The notes beneath the pieces are model-generated. The model was not told the DNA's origin and searched no databases. It saw nothing but the letters and a program-made list of their open reading frames with translations. From Bradyrhizobium stylosanthis (GTDB lineage Bacteria > Pseudomonadota > Alphaproteobacteria > Rhizobiales > Xanthobacteraceae): a DNA stretch of 64,000 nucleotides. The stretch is from assembly GCF_001641335.1 (NCBI RefSeq), contig NZ_LVEM01000001.1, positions 296,709 to 360,708 on the forward strand. The letters run 5' to 3'. Below are positions 33,338 to 41,855 of this stretch, in pieces; positions within the stretch are counted from its first letter, which is position 1; the number at the start of each line of letters is the position of its first letter. The position numbers and the translations under genes were made by a program.

Positions 33338-33793
33338 TCAGCCCTGCGCTGCGGCGGGCTGCTTGGCCTTGGCCTCGATCTGGCCGATCGCATCGACCAC
33401 CGCATCGAAGGTCAGCAGCGTCGAGGCGTGGCGCGCCTTGTACTCGCGGACCGGCTCGAGGAACTTGATCTCCTCCCACTTCCCTTGAGGAGGGGCGCCG
33501 TTCTCCTTGAGCATCTTGCGAACGGTTTCGCGTAACTCACGGAGTTCGCTCGCAGTCGAGCCGACCACGTGACTTGCCATGATGGATGAAGAGGCTTGTC
33601 CGAGCGCGCAGGCCTTCACGTCGTGCGCGAAGTCGGTGACCGTGTCGCCATCCATCTTGAGGTCGATCTTCACGGTCGAGCCGCACAGTTTGGAGTGGGC
33701 AGTCGCAGTGGCATCGGGGGCCGGCAACCGTCCGAGACGCGGAATATTCCCGGCCAGCTCGATGATCCGCTTGTTATAAATGTCGTTCAGCAT
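33338..33793 (-). CDS. IscU/SufU-type iron-sulfur scaffold protein
   Basis: A 151-residue protein of the NifU N-terminal (IscU-like) family. The first two cluster ligands are present, Cys37 in [11 protein letters not shown] and Cys62 in [13 protein letters not shown]. The third, usually Cys in the R-x-x-C motif, is replaced: the site reads [14 protein letters not shown] with His122. Assembly of a [2Fe-2S] cluster might use His or the protein may carry zinc. It is divergent from folE, whose product and the following HisI are both zinc enzymes. This neighbourhood is conserved in Rhizobiales as I recall. Confidence 0.88.
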   Translation of the reverse strand: MLNDIYNKRIIELAGNIPRLGRLPAPDATATAHSKLCGSTVKIDLKMDGDTVTDFAHDVKACALGQASSSIMASHVVGSTASELRELRETVRKMLKENGAPPQGKWEEIKFLEPVREYKARHASTLLTFDAVVDAIGQIEAKAKQPAAAQG

Positions 33794-34036
33794 GTGATGG
33801 AGTCCAGGACTTCCCGGCCGGATCGGCCTTGGCGGGCGCCGTTCACGGTCTTATATAGGGTCGGAACTGGCGGAAAAACAGCCCAGCGGTGCGGCGGCAG
33901 CGGCCCAGATCTGCGCAGCCGACGTGATGACCCAAGGGCTTTTTTCGTCAAAACTGTTTCTCTTCAGGCGTCCGGCGGCTTGCCGCCCCGTCTGCCGGTG
34001 ACACTCCGGCCTTTGAGGCCGTCGAACGGAGTAGAC

Positions 34037-34717
34037 ATGGACGCGACCATCAAGCCGATCCGCCCGACCAAGCAGCCCGAGGCCCGCCCGGCCGAGCTTG
34101 ACCCCGCCGAATTCCTCGCGGCCGCCGTCCGCGCCGACCAGCCGCGCCCGGCACGTGCCGAAGCGGAAGCGGCGGTGAAGACGCTGCTCGCCTATATCGG
34201 CGAGAACACCAACCGCGAGGGCCTGCTCGACACGCCGCGCCGCGTGGTCGAGGCCTTCGACGAGCTCTATCAGGGCTACCACCAATGCCCGGCCGAGGTG
34301 CTCGACCGCACCTTCGGTGAAACCGCCGGCTACGACGACTTCGTGCTGGTGCGCGACATCGAGTTCACCTCGCAGTGCGAGCATCACATGATGCCGTTCT
34401 ACGGCAAGGCGCACATCGCCTACACGCCGGTGGAACGTGTCGTCGGCCTGTCGAAGCTGGCCCGCCTGACCGACATCTTCGCCCGGAGGCTCCAGACCCA
34501 GGAGCATTTGACGGCGCAGATCGCCGCGGCGATCGACGAGATCCTCAAGCCCCGCGGCGTTGCCGTGCTGATCGAGGCCGAGCATACCTGCATGTCGGTG
34601 CGCGGCGTCGCCAAGCATGGCGCCTCCACCTTCACCAGCCGCTACACTGGCATGTTCCGCGACAATCCGGCGGAGCAGGCCCGTTTCCTGTCCATGGTGC
34701 GAGGCCTGCAGCGCTGA
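34037..34717 (+). CDS. folE: GTP cyclohydrolase I
   Basis: A 226-residue FolE, catalysing GTP to 7,8-dihydroneopterin triphosphate, the first step of folate synthesis. Zinc ligands Cys114 and His117 ([17 protein letters not shown]) and Cys185 ([11 protein letters not shown]) are present, as are [15 protein letters not shown] and the C-terminal RSRYTGMF-like segment ([12 protein letters not shown]). The N-terminal 40 residues are a variable, charged lead. The ATG at 34037 ([11 protein letters not shown]) is chosen; the frame is open upstream but non-protein-like. hisI begins 29 bases downstream, so the two form an operon. Confidence 0.96.
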   Translation: MDATIKPIRPTKQPEARPAELDPAEFLAAAVRADQPRPARAEAEAAVKTLLAYIGENTNREGLLDTPRRVVEAFDELYQGYHQCPAEVLDRTFGETAGYDDFVLVRDIEFTSQCEHHMMPFYGKAHIAYTPVERVVGLSKLARLTDIFARRLQTQEHLTAQIAAAIDEILKPRGVAVLIEAEHTCMSVRGVAKHGASTFTSRYTGMFRDNPAEQARFLSMVRGLQR

Positions 34718-34746
34718 CCTCGCGACTGTATTAAGCGAGGGCGCCC

Positions 34747-35169
34747 GTGTCCGCTCACTCCCACGAGATCGAGGAAGGCCTTGCCTTCCTCCCCAGGTTC
34801 GACGCGAACGGCCTCGTGACTGTTGTCGCGACCGACGTTGCGACCGGCGACGTGCTGATGGTCGCGCACATGAACGACGAGGCGCTGCGCAAGACCATTG
34901 CGACTGGCGAGGCCTGGTACTTCAGCCGCTCGCGCAATGCCTTGTGGCGAAAAGGTGAGACCTCAGGTCAGACCCAGCGCGTGGTCGAGATGCGCACCGA
35001 TTGCGACCAGGATGCGGTCTGGCTTCGGGTCGAGCAGATCGGTGCCGCCTGCCACACCGGCCGCCGGTCGTGCTTCTATCGCAAGGTCGAGGCCGAGGGC
35101 GGCGGAGCCAGGCTCGTCTTCACCGACGCCGAGCGGCTGTTCGATCCGGACGCGGTCTACAAGAAATGA
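34747..35169 (+). CDS. hisI: Phosphoribosyl-AMP cyclohydrolase
   Basis: A 140-residue HisI, which opens the purine ring of phosphoribosyl-AMP in histidine synthesis. The Mg-binding Asp85, Asp87 and Asp89 and the zinc Cys86, Cys102 and Cys109 are all seen ([28 protein letters not shown]). The start is GTG at 34747 with GAGGG upstream. It lacks the HisE part, as usual in alphaproteobacteria where hisE is separate. It is 29 bases after folE, and pairing of these two zinc-dependent cyclohydrolases is a known rhizobial arrangement. Confidence 0.96.
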   Translation: MSAHSHEIEEGLAFLPRFDANGLVTVVATDVATGDVLMVAHMNDEALRKTIATGEAWYFSRSRNALWRKGETSGQTQRVVEMRTDCDQDAVWLRVEQIGAACHTGRRSCFYRKVEAEGGGARLVFTDAERLFDPDAVYKK

Positions 35170-35172
35170 TCT

Positions 35173-35214
35173 CCGTGATTCCGGGCTTGCGCTACGCGCG
35201 CCCCGGAATCACGG
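35173..35214. repeat. Short palindromic repeat related to 33238-33328
   Basis: CCGTGATTCCGGG and CCCGGAATCACGG pair perfectly around TTGCGCTACGCGCGC. The centre and right arm resemble the right half of the element at 33238-33328. It starts 4 bases after the hisI stop and may also end that transcript. Confidence 0.8.
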
Positions 35215-35318
35215 GGAAGCCCGAATTAACTCCGCATTAACCATACCTGTCCCACGGTGAGACGACAGGCGCCGAATTGCCGGTGCCGCTCAACGCCGCG
35301 CGGGGCGGGCACTCCATC

Positions 35319-36338
35319 ATGTCGGTCGACAACTCCAGTGCCTCACAGACGGCGGTTCTCGATCCGACGCGGGCGCGCGTCGCCGGCGCGATCAAGCAGG
35401 CCTCGAACATCTCCGGCGTCAGCTTCCAGTACATGCTGACCACCGCCAAGATGGAATCGGACTTCGATCCGACCGCAGGTGCCACCACATCGTCGGCGCA
35501 CGGGCTCTATCAGTTCATCGACCAGACCTGGCTCGGCACCGTGAAAGAGGCGGGGAGCCAGCTCGGCTACGGCAACTATGCCGACGCCATCACCAGGACC
35601 GCGTCCGGCACCTACACCGTTGACGACCCCTTCATGAAGCGGTCGATCATGAAGCTGCGCGACGATCCGGAGGCCGCATCCGGCATGGCGGCGGCGCTGA
35701 CGCAGTCGAACAGCTTCAAGCTCACCGGCTTGCTTGGCCGCAGGCCAAGTGACAGCGAGCTCTACATGGCGCATTTCATGGGCGTCGGCGGGGCTGCAAA
35801 ACTGATCGCCAATGCCGAGGACAATCCGCAAGCCGTCGGCGCGCGGCTGTTTCCCAATGCGGCATCCGCCAACCGCTCGATCTTCTATGCCAGGGACGGT
35901 CGCGCCCGCAGCGTCTCCGAGGTCTATTCGGTGCTCGATGCGCGCTATGCCAGCGCGGCGAATTCGAAAGTGACCCGCAGCGCGATGGCGATGTACGGCG
36001 GCACGCCCTCGACCACGGAGGTCGCCAGCGCCAACGGCGTGCAGCCCACCGCGCCAATGATCAACAACGCCGCTTATCTCCAGACCTTTCCCAATACGAA
36101 TGCCGTGACGCCGGTGAGTGCGACATCGTCAACGACAGTTGCAGACAACACGCCGATCGCGCCCGCATTCCGTTCGATCTATCAGCCCGGCGACACCACC
36201 CAGCCGGTCTCGACCACGGTGCAGAAATTGTGGGGCAATAATGCCTCGCTCACTTCGGTCGCATCGGCGACGCCGGACGTGCGGCCGCCGCAACCGCTCG
36301 ATCTCTTCAGCGATCGCAGCGGCACGTTCTCGAGCTAG
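35319..36338 (+). CDS. Lytic transglycosylase-like protein
   Basis: A 339-residue protein. The SLT-like lysozyme core lies at residues about 22-140: VSFQYMLTTAKMESDFDPTA with catalytic Glu46, SSAHGLYQFIDQTWLGTVKE, and FMGVGGAAKLI. It should cleave peptidoglycan glycan strands. There is no obvious signal peptide, which resembles flagellar rod-type or phage-tail-like muramidases that leave by another route. The last 130 residues are low-complexity Ser/Thr/Ala. The ATG at 35319 (MSVDNSSAS) is preferred to the TTG at 35277. It stands alone. Confidence 0.82.
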   Translation: MSVDNSSASQTAVLDPTRARVAGAIKQASNISGVSFQYMLTTAKMESDFDPTAGATTSSAHGLYQFIDQTWLGTVKEAGSQLGYGNYADAITRTASGTYTVDDPFMKRSIMKLRDDPEAASGMAAALTQSNSFKLTGLLGRRPSDSELYMAHFMGVGGAAKLIANAEDNPQAVGARLFPNAASANRSIFYARDGRARSVSEVYSVLDARYASAANSKVTRSAMAMYGGTPSTTEVASANGVQPTAPMINNAAYLQTFPNTNAVTPVSATSSTTVADNTPIAPAFRSIYQPGDTTQPVSTTVQKLWGNNASLTSVASATPDVRPPQPLDLFSDRSGTFSS

Positions 36339-36348
36339 CCGAGCTCTC

Positions 36349-36478
36349 GTGTCCCGGACGCGCCGCAGCGTGAAACGCTGCTGCGCAGAGCCGGACCCAG
36401 CCGTACGCAGTGCTCCCGGAAATTCTGGGCCCCGGCTCAGCGGCGCATCACTCGCGTGCTGCGCTGCGTCCGGGGCAC
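36349..36478. repeat. Palindromic repeat, GTGTCCCGGACGC family
   Basis: Outer arms GTGTCCCGGACGC and GCGTCCGGGGCAC pair with one G-T, and the interior contains further CAGCG/CGCTG pairs. It occupies most of the gap before the DUF2336 gene. Confidence 0.8.
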
Positions 36479-36623
36479 ACATCCCAGGCCTCTTTGTTCC
36501 CTTAACAAAACGTCAATAAAACCAGCCAGTTATGGTGAACGCTTTGTTAAGCGTCGTGGTTTATTTTGTGTTGCAGGTGACGAGCCGTCACCATTTTCGT
36601 TTGTTGTGTAAGCCGGAAGCAGC

Positions 36624-37799
36624 ATGATTGTTCGGCAGTTCATCAATTGGATCAGGACGGCGCCCGCCGGCGAGCGGGCCGAGGCGACGCGGGCGTTGGC
36701 CCGGGCCTGGCTGATCTCGGATCTTTCCACCGACGACCGCATCGCCGCCGAGGGCGCGCTTCTGATGCTGCTCGACGATCCCTCGCCGCTGGTGCGGCAG
36801 GCGATGGCCGAAGCGTTTGCGCGCAGCCTCGATGCGCCCGCCTCGATCGTACGGGCGCTGTCGGCGGACCAGCCGACCGTCGCGCTGCCCGTGCTCGAAC
36901 ATTCGCCGCTGCTGATCGACGCCGATCTGGTCGACATCGTCGCGACCGGCAATCACGAGGTGCAGTGCGCGGTTGCCCGCCGCATCGCGCTGCCGGTCTC
37001 GGTCTGCGCGGCGATCGCCGAAGTCGGCTGCGCGGCGTCAGCGCTCGAGCTGATCGAAAATCCGCACGCCGAGCTCGCGCCATTCTCGTGGAATCGCATC
37101 GTCGAACGCCACGGCCATCTCGCCGCGATCCGCGAAGCGATGCTGGTGCTGGACGATCTGCCGGCGGCAACGCGCGCGGCCCTGGTGGCGAAGCTCTCCG
37201 AGACCCTCGCGCAATTCGTCGTGGCGCGGAACTGGCTGAGCGCCGACCGCGCCGAGCGCGTGACGATCGAGGCGCGCGACCGCTCCACCATCAACATCGC
37301 GGCGCGCTCGCGCGGCGACGACATGCAGGGCCTGGTGCATCATCTGCGCGTTACCGGCCAGCTCACCGCCGGTCTCATCCTGCGCGCGCTGCTGTCGAGC
37401 AATCTCGACCTGTTCGATGCGGCGCTGGCCGAGCTTGCCGACATGCCGCTGGCGCGCGTCACCGCGCTGCTGCACGATCGCGGCGGCAACAGCCTGCATG
37501 CGCTGCTGCGCCGCGCGGGCCTGCCCGAGGCGACGTTCGCGGCGTTCCAGGTGGCGCTCGATGCCTGCCACGAGCAGGGCTTCGTCGACAGCGACGACGG
37601 CGCGGCGCGGCTGCGCCGCCGCATGGTCGAGCGCGTGCTGACACATTGCGAGACCGACCGCGGCGCCGCCGAGCCGCTGATGGTCCTGCTCCGCCGCTTC
37701 GCGACCGAATCCGCGCGGGAAGAGGCGAGGCTGTTCTGCGACGAGATCGTCGCCGATGATGCGATCGATCCGGTGTACGACGATCTGATCGCGGCGTAA
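36624..37799 (+). CDS. DUF2336 HEAT-like repeat protein
   Basis: A 391-residue, all-helical, cytoplasmic protein of the DUF2336 family, common in alphaproteobacteria. The N-terminal half has HEAT-like helices (LISDLSTDDRIAAEGALLML, DDPSPLVRQAMAEAFARS, VLEHSPLLIDADLVDIVATG); the C-terminal half has RARSRGDDMQ-type linker (AARSRGDDMQGLVHHLRVTG) and further helical pairs. Function is not established; in several species such genes lie near PAS/receiver genes. Here an Hpt/receiver pair is about 230 bases away beyond two repeats, on the other strand. Start ATG follows an AT-rich promoter-like region. Confidence 0.85.
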   Translation: MIVRQFINWIRTAPAGERAEATRALARAWLISDLSTDDRIAAEGALLMLLDDPSPLVRQAMAEAFARSLDAPASIVRALSADQPTVALPVLEHSPLLIDADLVDIVATGNHEVQCAVARRIALPVSVCAAIAEVGCAASALELIENPHAELAPFSWNRIVERHGHLAAIREAMLVLDDLPAATRAALVAKLSETLAQFVVARNWLSADRAERVTIEARDRSTINIAARSRGDDMQGLVHHLRVTGQLTAGLILRALLSSNLDLFDAALAELADMPLARVTALLHDRGGNSLHALLRRAGLPEATFAAFQVALDACHEQGFVDSDDGAARLRRRMVERVLTHCETDRGAAEPLMVLLRRFATESAREEARLFCDEIVADDAIDPVYDDLIAA

Positions 37800-37807
37800 C
37801 GAGATGC

Positions 37808-37895
37808 CGTAGGGTGGGCAAAGGCGCATAGCGCCGTGCCCACGATCTCTCAGTCATTTAGATTCGTGGGCACGCTCCGCTTTGCCCACCCTACG
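37808..37895. repeat. Palindromic repeat, CGTAGGGTGGGCAAAG family
   Basis: Outer arms CGTAGGGTGGGCAAAG and CTTTGCCCACCCTACG (16 bp) and inner arms CGTGCCCACGA and TCGTGGGCACG (11 bp) pair perfectly. It begins 8 bases after the DUF2336 stop. Confidence 0.9.
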
Positions 37896-37932
37896 ATCCT
37901 GTTCGTGTTGATAGAGCCGGCCTCCCAAAACT

Positions 37933-38013
37933 CCGTCATTGCGAGCGCAGCGAAGCAATCCAGACTGTTCCCGCGGAGGGATTCTGGATTGCTTCGCTGC
38001 GCTCGCAATGACG
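37933..38013. repeat. Palindromic repeat, CCGTCATTGCGAG family, copy 2
   Basis: Arms of 31 bases opening CGTCATTGCGAGCGCAGCGA are perfectly complementary. Same family as 13374-13461. With the element at 37808 it fills the convergent gap between the DUF2336 and Hpt genes. Confidence 0.9.
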
Positions 38014-38032
38014 AGGGGAGAGCGGCGAGCCC

Positions 38033-38611
38033 TTACTCCGCAGGCACGATGCTCGGCGCGAGGATCGCCTCGAGATGCTCGGGGCGGTCGCGGTTGACCT
38101 GGGCGAGGTAGTCGTCAGCGACCTTGCGCAGGCGGCGGCTCAGCTCGGCGGAGACGCTGATGCTGTCGAGCCGGGTGTTCTCGTGCACGATGGCGAGGAT
38201 GGCGTTGATGTGGTGCGTGAACAGCTCGGCCGGCACCTTCTCCAGGTCAGGCGCGTGCTCGATGACGCGGCACAGGCTCTCGGCGACGCCCGCCGCCGCC
38301 GGAAAACCGAACGTCGCGGCATCACCCTTGATGTCGTGCGCGGCGCGGAACAGCTCGTCGCGCCGCTCCTTGGTGAAGCCGTCATTGCGGATGGCGACGT
38401 AGGCGGCCGACAGGCGGCCCACCTCGGTGGCCATCCAGTCCCCGAACTCGCCGGAGAGGCTGGCCAGCGCCTGCTCGGCGCGGGCGACCGGATCGTCCAT
38501 GTCCTTGTCTTCGACACGGCGCAGAACTTTGCGCAGCGGGTTCGGCTGCGTGATGACCTGATGCGTGGCGAAGGCCGTGACCTCGATGTCCTTTGCGCTG
38601 TTCTTCGCCAT
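38033..38611 (-). CDS. Hpt-domain phosphotransfer protein
   Basis: A 192-residue protein with one Hpt four-helix bundle at residues about 45-170. The phospho-accepting His92 is in FRAAHDIKGDAATFGFP, the classic H-x-x-K-G motif. It passes phosphoryl groups between receiver domains. It lies 28 bases after the response-regulator gene and in the same direction, so they form an operon and probably one phosphorelay. No histidine kinase is nearby, so an orphan or hybrid kinase elsewhere must feed it. A longer upstream frame overlaps the regulator gene and is not used. Confidence 0.9.
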   Translation of the reverse strand: MAKNSAKDIEVTAFATHQVITQPNPLRKVLRRVEDKDMDDPVARAEQALASLSGEFGDWMATEVGRLSAAYVAIRNDGFTKERRDELFRAAHDIKGDAATFGFPAAAGVAESLCRVIEHAPDLEKVPAELFTHHINAILAIVHENTRLDSISVSAELSRRLRKVADDYLAQVNRDRPEHLEAILAPSIVPAE

Positions 38612-38639
38612 GATGCCTGCCTCGTCTGAAGACGTTGCG

Positions 38640-39185
38640 CTAGATGGAGGAGCGGGCCTTGTCGAGCAGCGAGGGCTGCTGCAGCACCTCGTGCTTTTCG
38701 CCGACGCGGCGCTCCGGGCCCATATAGGCGGAGTTGGTGTTGCGGCGCCGGTCCGGACCGAAATAGGTCTTGGTCTTGATGAAGGGACGGGGATTGGCGA
38801 CGACGTTGAGGATGCGCTGGTACAGGCCCTTGGCCGAGATCGGCTTGGCCAGGAATTCGGTGACGCCGGCATCGCGCGCGACCGTGACACGGCGCTTCTC
38901 GGAGTGTCCAGTCAGCATGATGATCGGCGCGTAGGGATTGCCCTTGGATTCCGGCTGCCGGATCATCTGCGCGAGCTCGAGCCCGTCGAAGATCGGCATC
39001 GCCCAGTCGGTGATGACGATGTCGGGCACGTAATGGCTGTACATTTCCAGAGCCGTGGCGCCATCCTCGGCCTCATAGACCTCGCGCGCACCGAACGAAT
39101 GCAGCAGCGTCCGCAGGATGCGGCGCATGTGCGGATTGTCGTCGCAGACGAGAAAGCGCAGCTTGTTGAAATCGATGCGGAACAT
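38640..39185 (-). CDS. Single-domain response regulator with GP-D/E-RR tail
   Basis: A 181-residue receiver protein. Residues 10-130 hold the acidic pocket Asp15-Asp16, phospho-site Asp60 (IVITDWAMP), Thr92 and Lys114 (FLAKPIS). There is no DNA-binding domain. The C-terminal tail carries two related phrases, YFGPDRRR and YMGPERR, seen in other alphaproteobacterial receivers as I recall and perhaps used for docking. First gene of the operon with Hpt. It likely mediates signalling to a protein partner; DUF2336 next door is a speculative candidate. Confidence 0.9.
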   Translation of the reverse strand: MFRIDFNKLRFLVCDDNPHMRRILRTLLHSFGAREVYEAEDGATALEMYSHYVPDIVITDWAMPIFDGLELAQMIRQPESKGNPYAPIIMLTGHSEKRRVTVARDAGVTEFLAKPISAKGLYQRILNVVANPRPFIKTKTYFGPDRRRNTNSAYMGPERRVGEKHEVLQQPSLLDKARSSI

Positions 39186-39272
39186 GTCGCCCGGGCCGAA
39201 GCGGTCAATCTTCGTTAACCATATCGCGCCGGGGGTTAATGAAGGGTTGCCGGCGGGCGCCGGGCGGGAGGC

Positions 39273-40052
39273 TCAGGTGCCGAACTGCTCGCGCAGAATG
39301 CGCTCTTCCAGGCTGTGGCCGGGGTCGAACAGCATCCGCATCGAGATGCTCTTGTCCGAGAGCACCTCGACACGCCGGACCCTGCGCACTTCCTCGTGGT
39401 CGGCGACCGCCGCGACCGGGCGCTTGTCGTCTTCCAGCACCTCGATCACGACGTAGGCGGTGTTGGGCAGCAGGGCGCCGCGCCAGCGCCGCGGACGGAA
39501 GGCGCTGATCGGCGTCAGCGCCAGCAGCGCCGCGTTGATCGGCAGGATCGGGCCCTGCGCCGACAGATTGTAGGCGGTCGAGCCGGCCGGCGTCGCCACG
39601 ATGATGCCGTCGGCGATCAGCTCGGGCATGCGCTCGCGCTCGTCGATCAGGATCCGCAGGCGCGCCGCCTGGGAGGTCTGGCGGAACAGATAGACCTCGT
39701 TGATGGCGTGGTGCAGGTGCACGCGGTCGTTGACGTCGGTCGCGCGCATCAGGAGCGGATTGATCTCGGATTCATGCGCGGTTTCGAGCCGCGCGCGCAG
39801 ATCGTGCGCCGAATACTCGTTCATCAGGAAGCCCACCGTGCCGCGGTGCATGCCGTAGATCGGCTTTCCCGTGCGCATGTGGTGGTGCAGCGTCTGGAGC
39901 ATCAGCCCGTCGCCGCCGAGCGCGACCACGACGTCGGCCTCGTCGGGATTGCAATTGCCATATTGCGCGGTGAGCTGGTTGAAGGCGGTCTGTGCCTCGC
40001 TGCTCGGGCTGGCAACGAAGGCGATCCGGTCGTATCGCGATGGCTTGGTCAT
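39273..40052 (-). CDS. nadK: NAD kinase
   Basis: A 259-residue NAD kinase making NADP from NAD and ATP. The GGDGLML motif (Gly46-Gly49) and the NE pair in [10 protein letters not shown], plus [20 protein letters not shown], are intact. Length is that of the short rhizobial NadK enzymes. It is upstream of the receiver gene on the same strand with an 87-base gap, so separate transcription is more likely than a single operon. Start ATG at 40052 reads [15 protein letters not shown]. Confidence 0.95.
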   Translation of the reverse strand: MTKPSRYDRIAFVASPSSEAQTAFNQLTAQYGNCNPDEADVVVALGGDGLMLQTLHHHMRTGKPIYGMHRGTVGFLMNEYSAHDLRARLETAHESEINPLLMRATDVNDRVHLHHAINEVYLFRQTSQAARLRILIDERERMPELIADGIIVATPAGSTAYNLSAQGPILPINAALLALTPISAFRPRRWRGALLPNTAYVVIEVLEDDKRPVAAVADHEEVRRVRRVEVLSDKSISMRMLFDPGHSLEERILREQFGT

Positions 40053-40301
40053 GGCTGGTCGGGCAGGCCCGCTGGCTCGAGAAAGTTCCGCCGGGCTCGT
40101 CTATACGAGGTCGCCCTCCATTGTCGAGGATGACCGCCCGTCAAGGCAAACGACCGGCCGCCCGATCCGGGGGAAACCGGGGCGTTTCCAGCCCGATCGG
40201 CCTCGTTCGGCACCGTCGGGCCTCTGATCCCCCAAACCGTCGCAATTTCGCGCTACCCTTTCGGCCTCACCGGCTGTCACGGCCGGGCAGGGAGGACGAA
40301 C

Positions 40302-41855
40302 ATGGTCACGAGCTTGCCGGCACTGCGACGAACGGGGATGGTGCTGGCTGTATCCGCGATCGCGTTTGCCGGCTTTGCGCGTGCGGACGATCCGCCGCAG
40401 CCGCGCTCCGAGACAGCGGCGCCGGCCGGGCAGAAGGGCGGGCGCGGCAGTGGCGCGCAGAATTCGTCGGCGTCCGAGCCGCACCGCCTGCCGCCGGATT
40501 CCACCACCAGGCAGACGCTCGATCTGCCCGGCCGCTCCCTCAACTTCGCCGCGACCGCAGGCTCGATCCGCGTGTTCGACGGCAAGGGCGAGCCGCTGGC
40601 CGATATCGCCTACACGTCCTACGAGCTCGACGGTGCCGACCGCGCGACGCGCCCGGTGACCTTCCTGTTCAACGGCGGACCCGGTGCGTCCTCGGCCTGG
40701 CTGCAGTTCGGCGCCGTGGGCCCGTGGCGGCTGCCGCTCGATGGCGAGGCTCTCTCGCCCTCGGCATCGCCCGAGGTGAAGCCGAACGCGGAGACCTGGC
40801 TCGACTTCACCGACCTCGTCTTCATCGATCCCGTCAGCACCGGCTATAGCCGCTTCGTCGCGAGCGGCGAGGACGCGCGCAAGTCCTTCTACTCGGTCGA
40901 CGGCGACGTCAATTCGATCGCGCTGGTGATCCGCCGCTGGCTCGAGAAGCATGATCGCCTGGTCTCGCCGAAATACGTGGCGGGCGAGAGCTATGGCGGC
41001 ATTCGCGGGCCGAAGGTGGTGCGCCAGCTGCAGCTCCAGCACGGCGTCGGCGTCAGGGGATTGATCCTGGTGTCGCCGCTGCTCGACTTCCGCGAGTTCA
41101 CGGGCACCAGCCTCCTGCAGTATGTCGCAACGCTGCCGAGCTACGTGGCGGTGGCGCGCGAAGCCAGGGGGCCGGTCAAGCGCGCCGATCTCGCCGATGT
41201 CGAGGCTTACGCGCGCGGCGAATTCCTGGCCGATCTCGTCAAGGGCGAGGCCGACAAGGAGGCGACTACCCGATTGGCGGACAAAGTCGCCGAGCTCACC
41301 GGCATCGACCAGGCGGTGAGCCGCAGGCTCGCCGGCCGCTTCGACGTCGGCGAATTCCGCCGCGCCTTCGACCGCAAGAACGGCAAGGTGACGGGACGCT
41401 ATGACGGCTCGGTGCGCGGCTTCGATCCCTATCCGGATTCAGGCAGTTCGCGGTTCGGCGATCCCTCGGGCGATGCGCTGCAGGCACCGCTGACGAGCGC
41501 CGCGGTCGATGTCCTCACGCGCAAGCTGAACTGGCGGCCGGATGGCTCCTATGAGGTCCTGAACGGGAACGTCGAGGGCAACTGGGATTTCGGCCGCGGC
41601 ATCAACCCGCCGCAATCGGTGTCGGACTTGCGCCAGATCCTCGCCACCGACGCCAGGCTGAACGTGCTGGTCACGCACGGCCTGTTCGATCTCGCCACGC
41701 CCTATTTCGGAACGAAGCGGGTGCTCGACCAGCTGCCGGCGTTTGCGAACCAGCGCGTGAAATTCGTGGTCTATCCCGGCGGCCACATGTTCTATTCGCG
41801 CGACGGCTCGCGGCAGGCGCTTCGCGGCGAGGTCGAGGCGCTGATCAGGGAGTAG
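40302..41855 (+). CDS. Serine carboxypeptidase-like peptidase (S10 family)
   Basis: A 517-residue exported protein with a signal peptide (TGMVLAVSAIAFAGFARADD) and a polar linker to about residue 65. The catalytic triad is Ser230 in AGESYGG, Asp463 in HGLFDLATP and His495 in PGGHMFY; FLFNGGPGASSAW is the oxyanion region. It should remove C-terminal residues from peptides in the periplasm. Bacterial S10 proteins of this length are widespread and their substrates unknown. It ends with an 11-base overlap with the convergent serine hydrolase. Confidence 0.92.
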   Translation: MVTSLPALRRTGMVLAVSAIAFAGFARADDPPQPRSETAAPAGQKGGRGSGAQNSSASEPHRLPPDSTTRQTLDLPGRSLNFAATAGSIRVFDGKGEPLADIAYTSYELDGADRATRPVTFLFNGGPGASSAWLQFGAVGPWRLPLDGEALSPSASPEVKPNAETWLDFTDLVFIDPVSTGYSRFVASGEDARKSFYSVDGDVNSIALVIRRWLEKHDRLVSPKYVAGESYGGIRGPKVVRQLQLQHGVGVRGLILVSPLLDFREFTGTSLLQYVATLPSYVAVAREARGPVKRADLADVEAYARGEFLADLVKGEADKEATTRLADKVAELTGIDQAVSRRLAGRFDVGEFRRAFDRKNGKVTGRYDGSVRGFDPYPDSGSSRFGDPSGDALQAPLTSAAVDVLTRKLNWRPDGSYEVLNGNVEGNWDFGRGINPPQSVSDLRQILATDARLNVLVTHGLFDLATPYFGTKRVLDQLPAFANQRVKFVVYPGGHMFYSRDGSRQALRGEVEALIRE

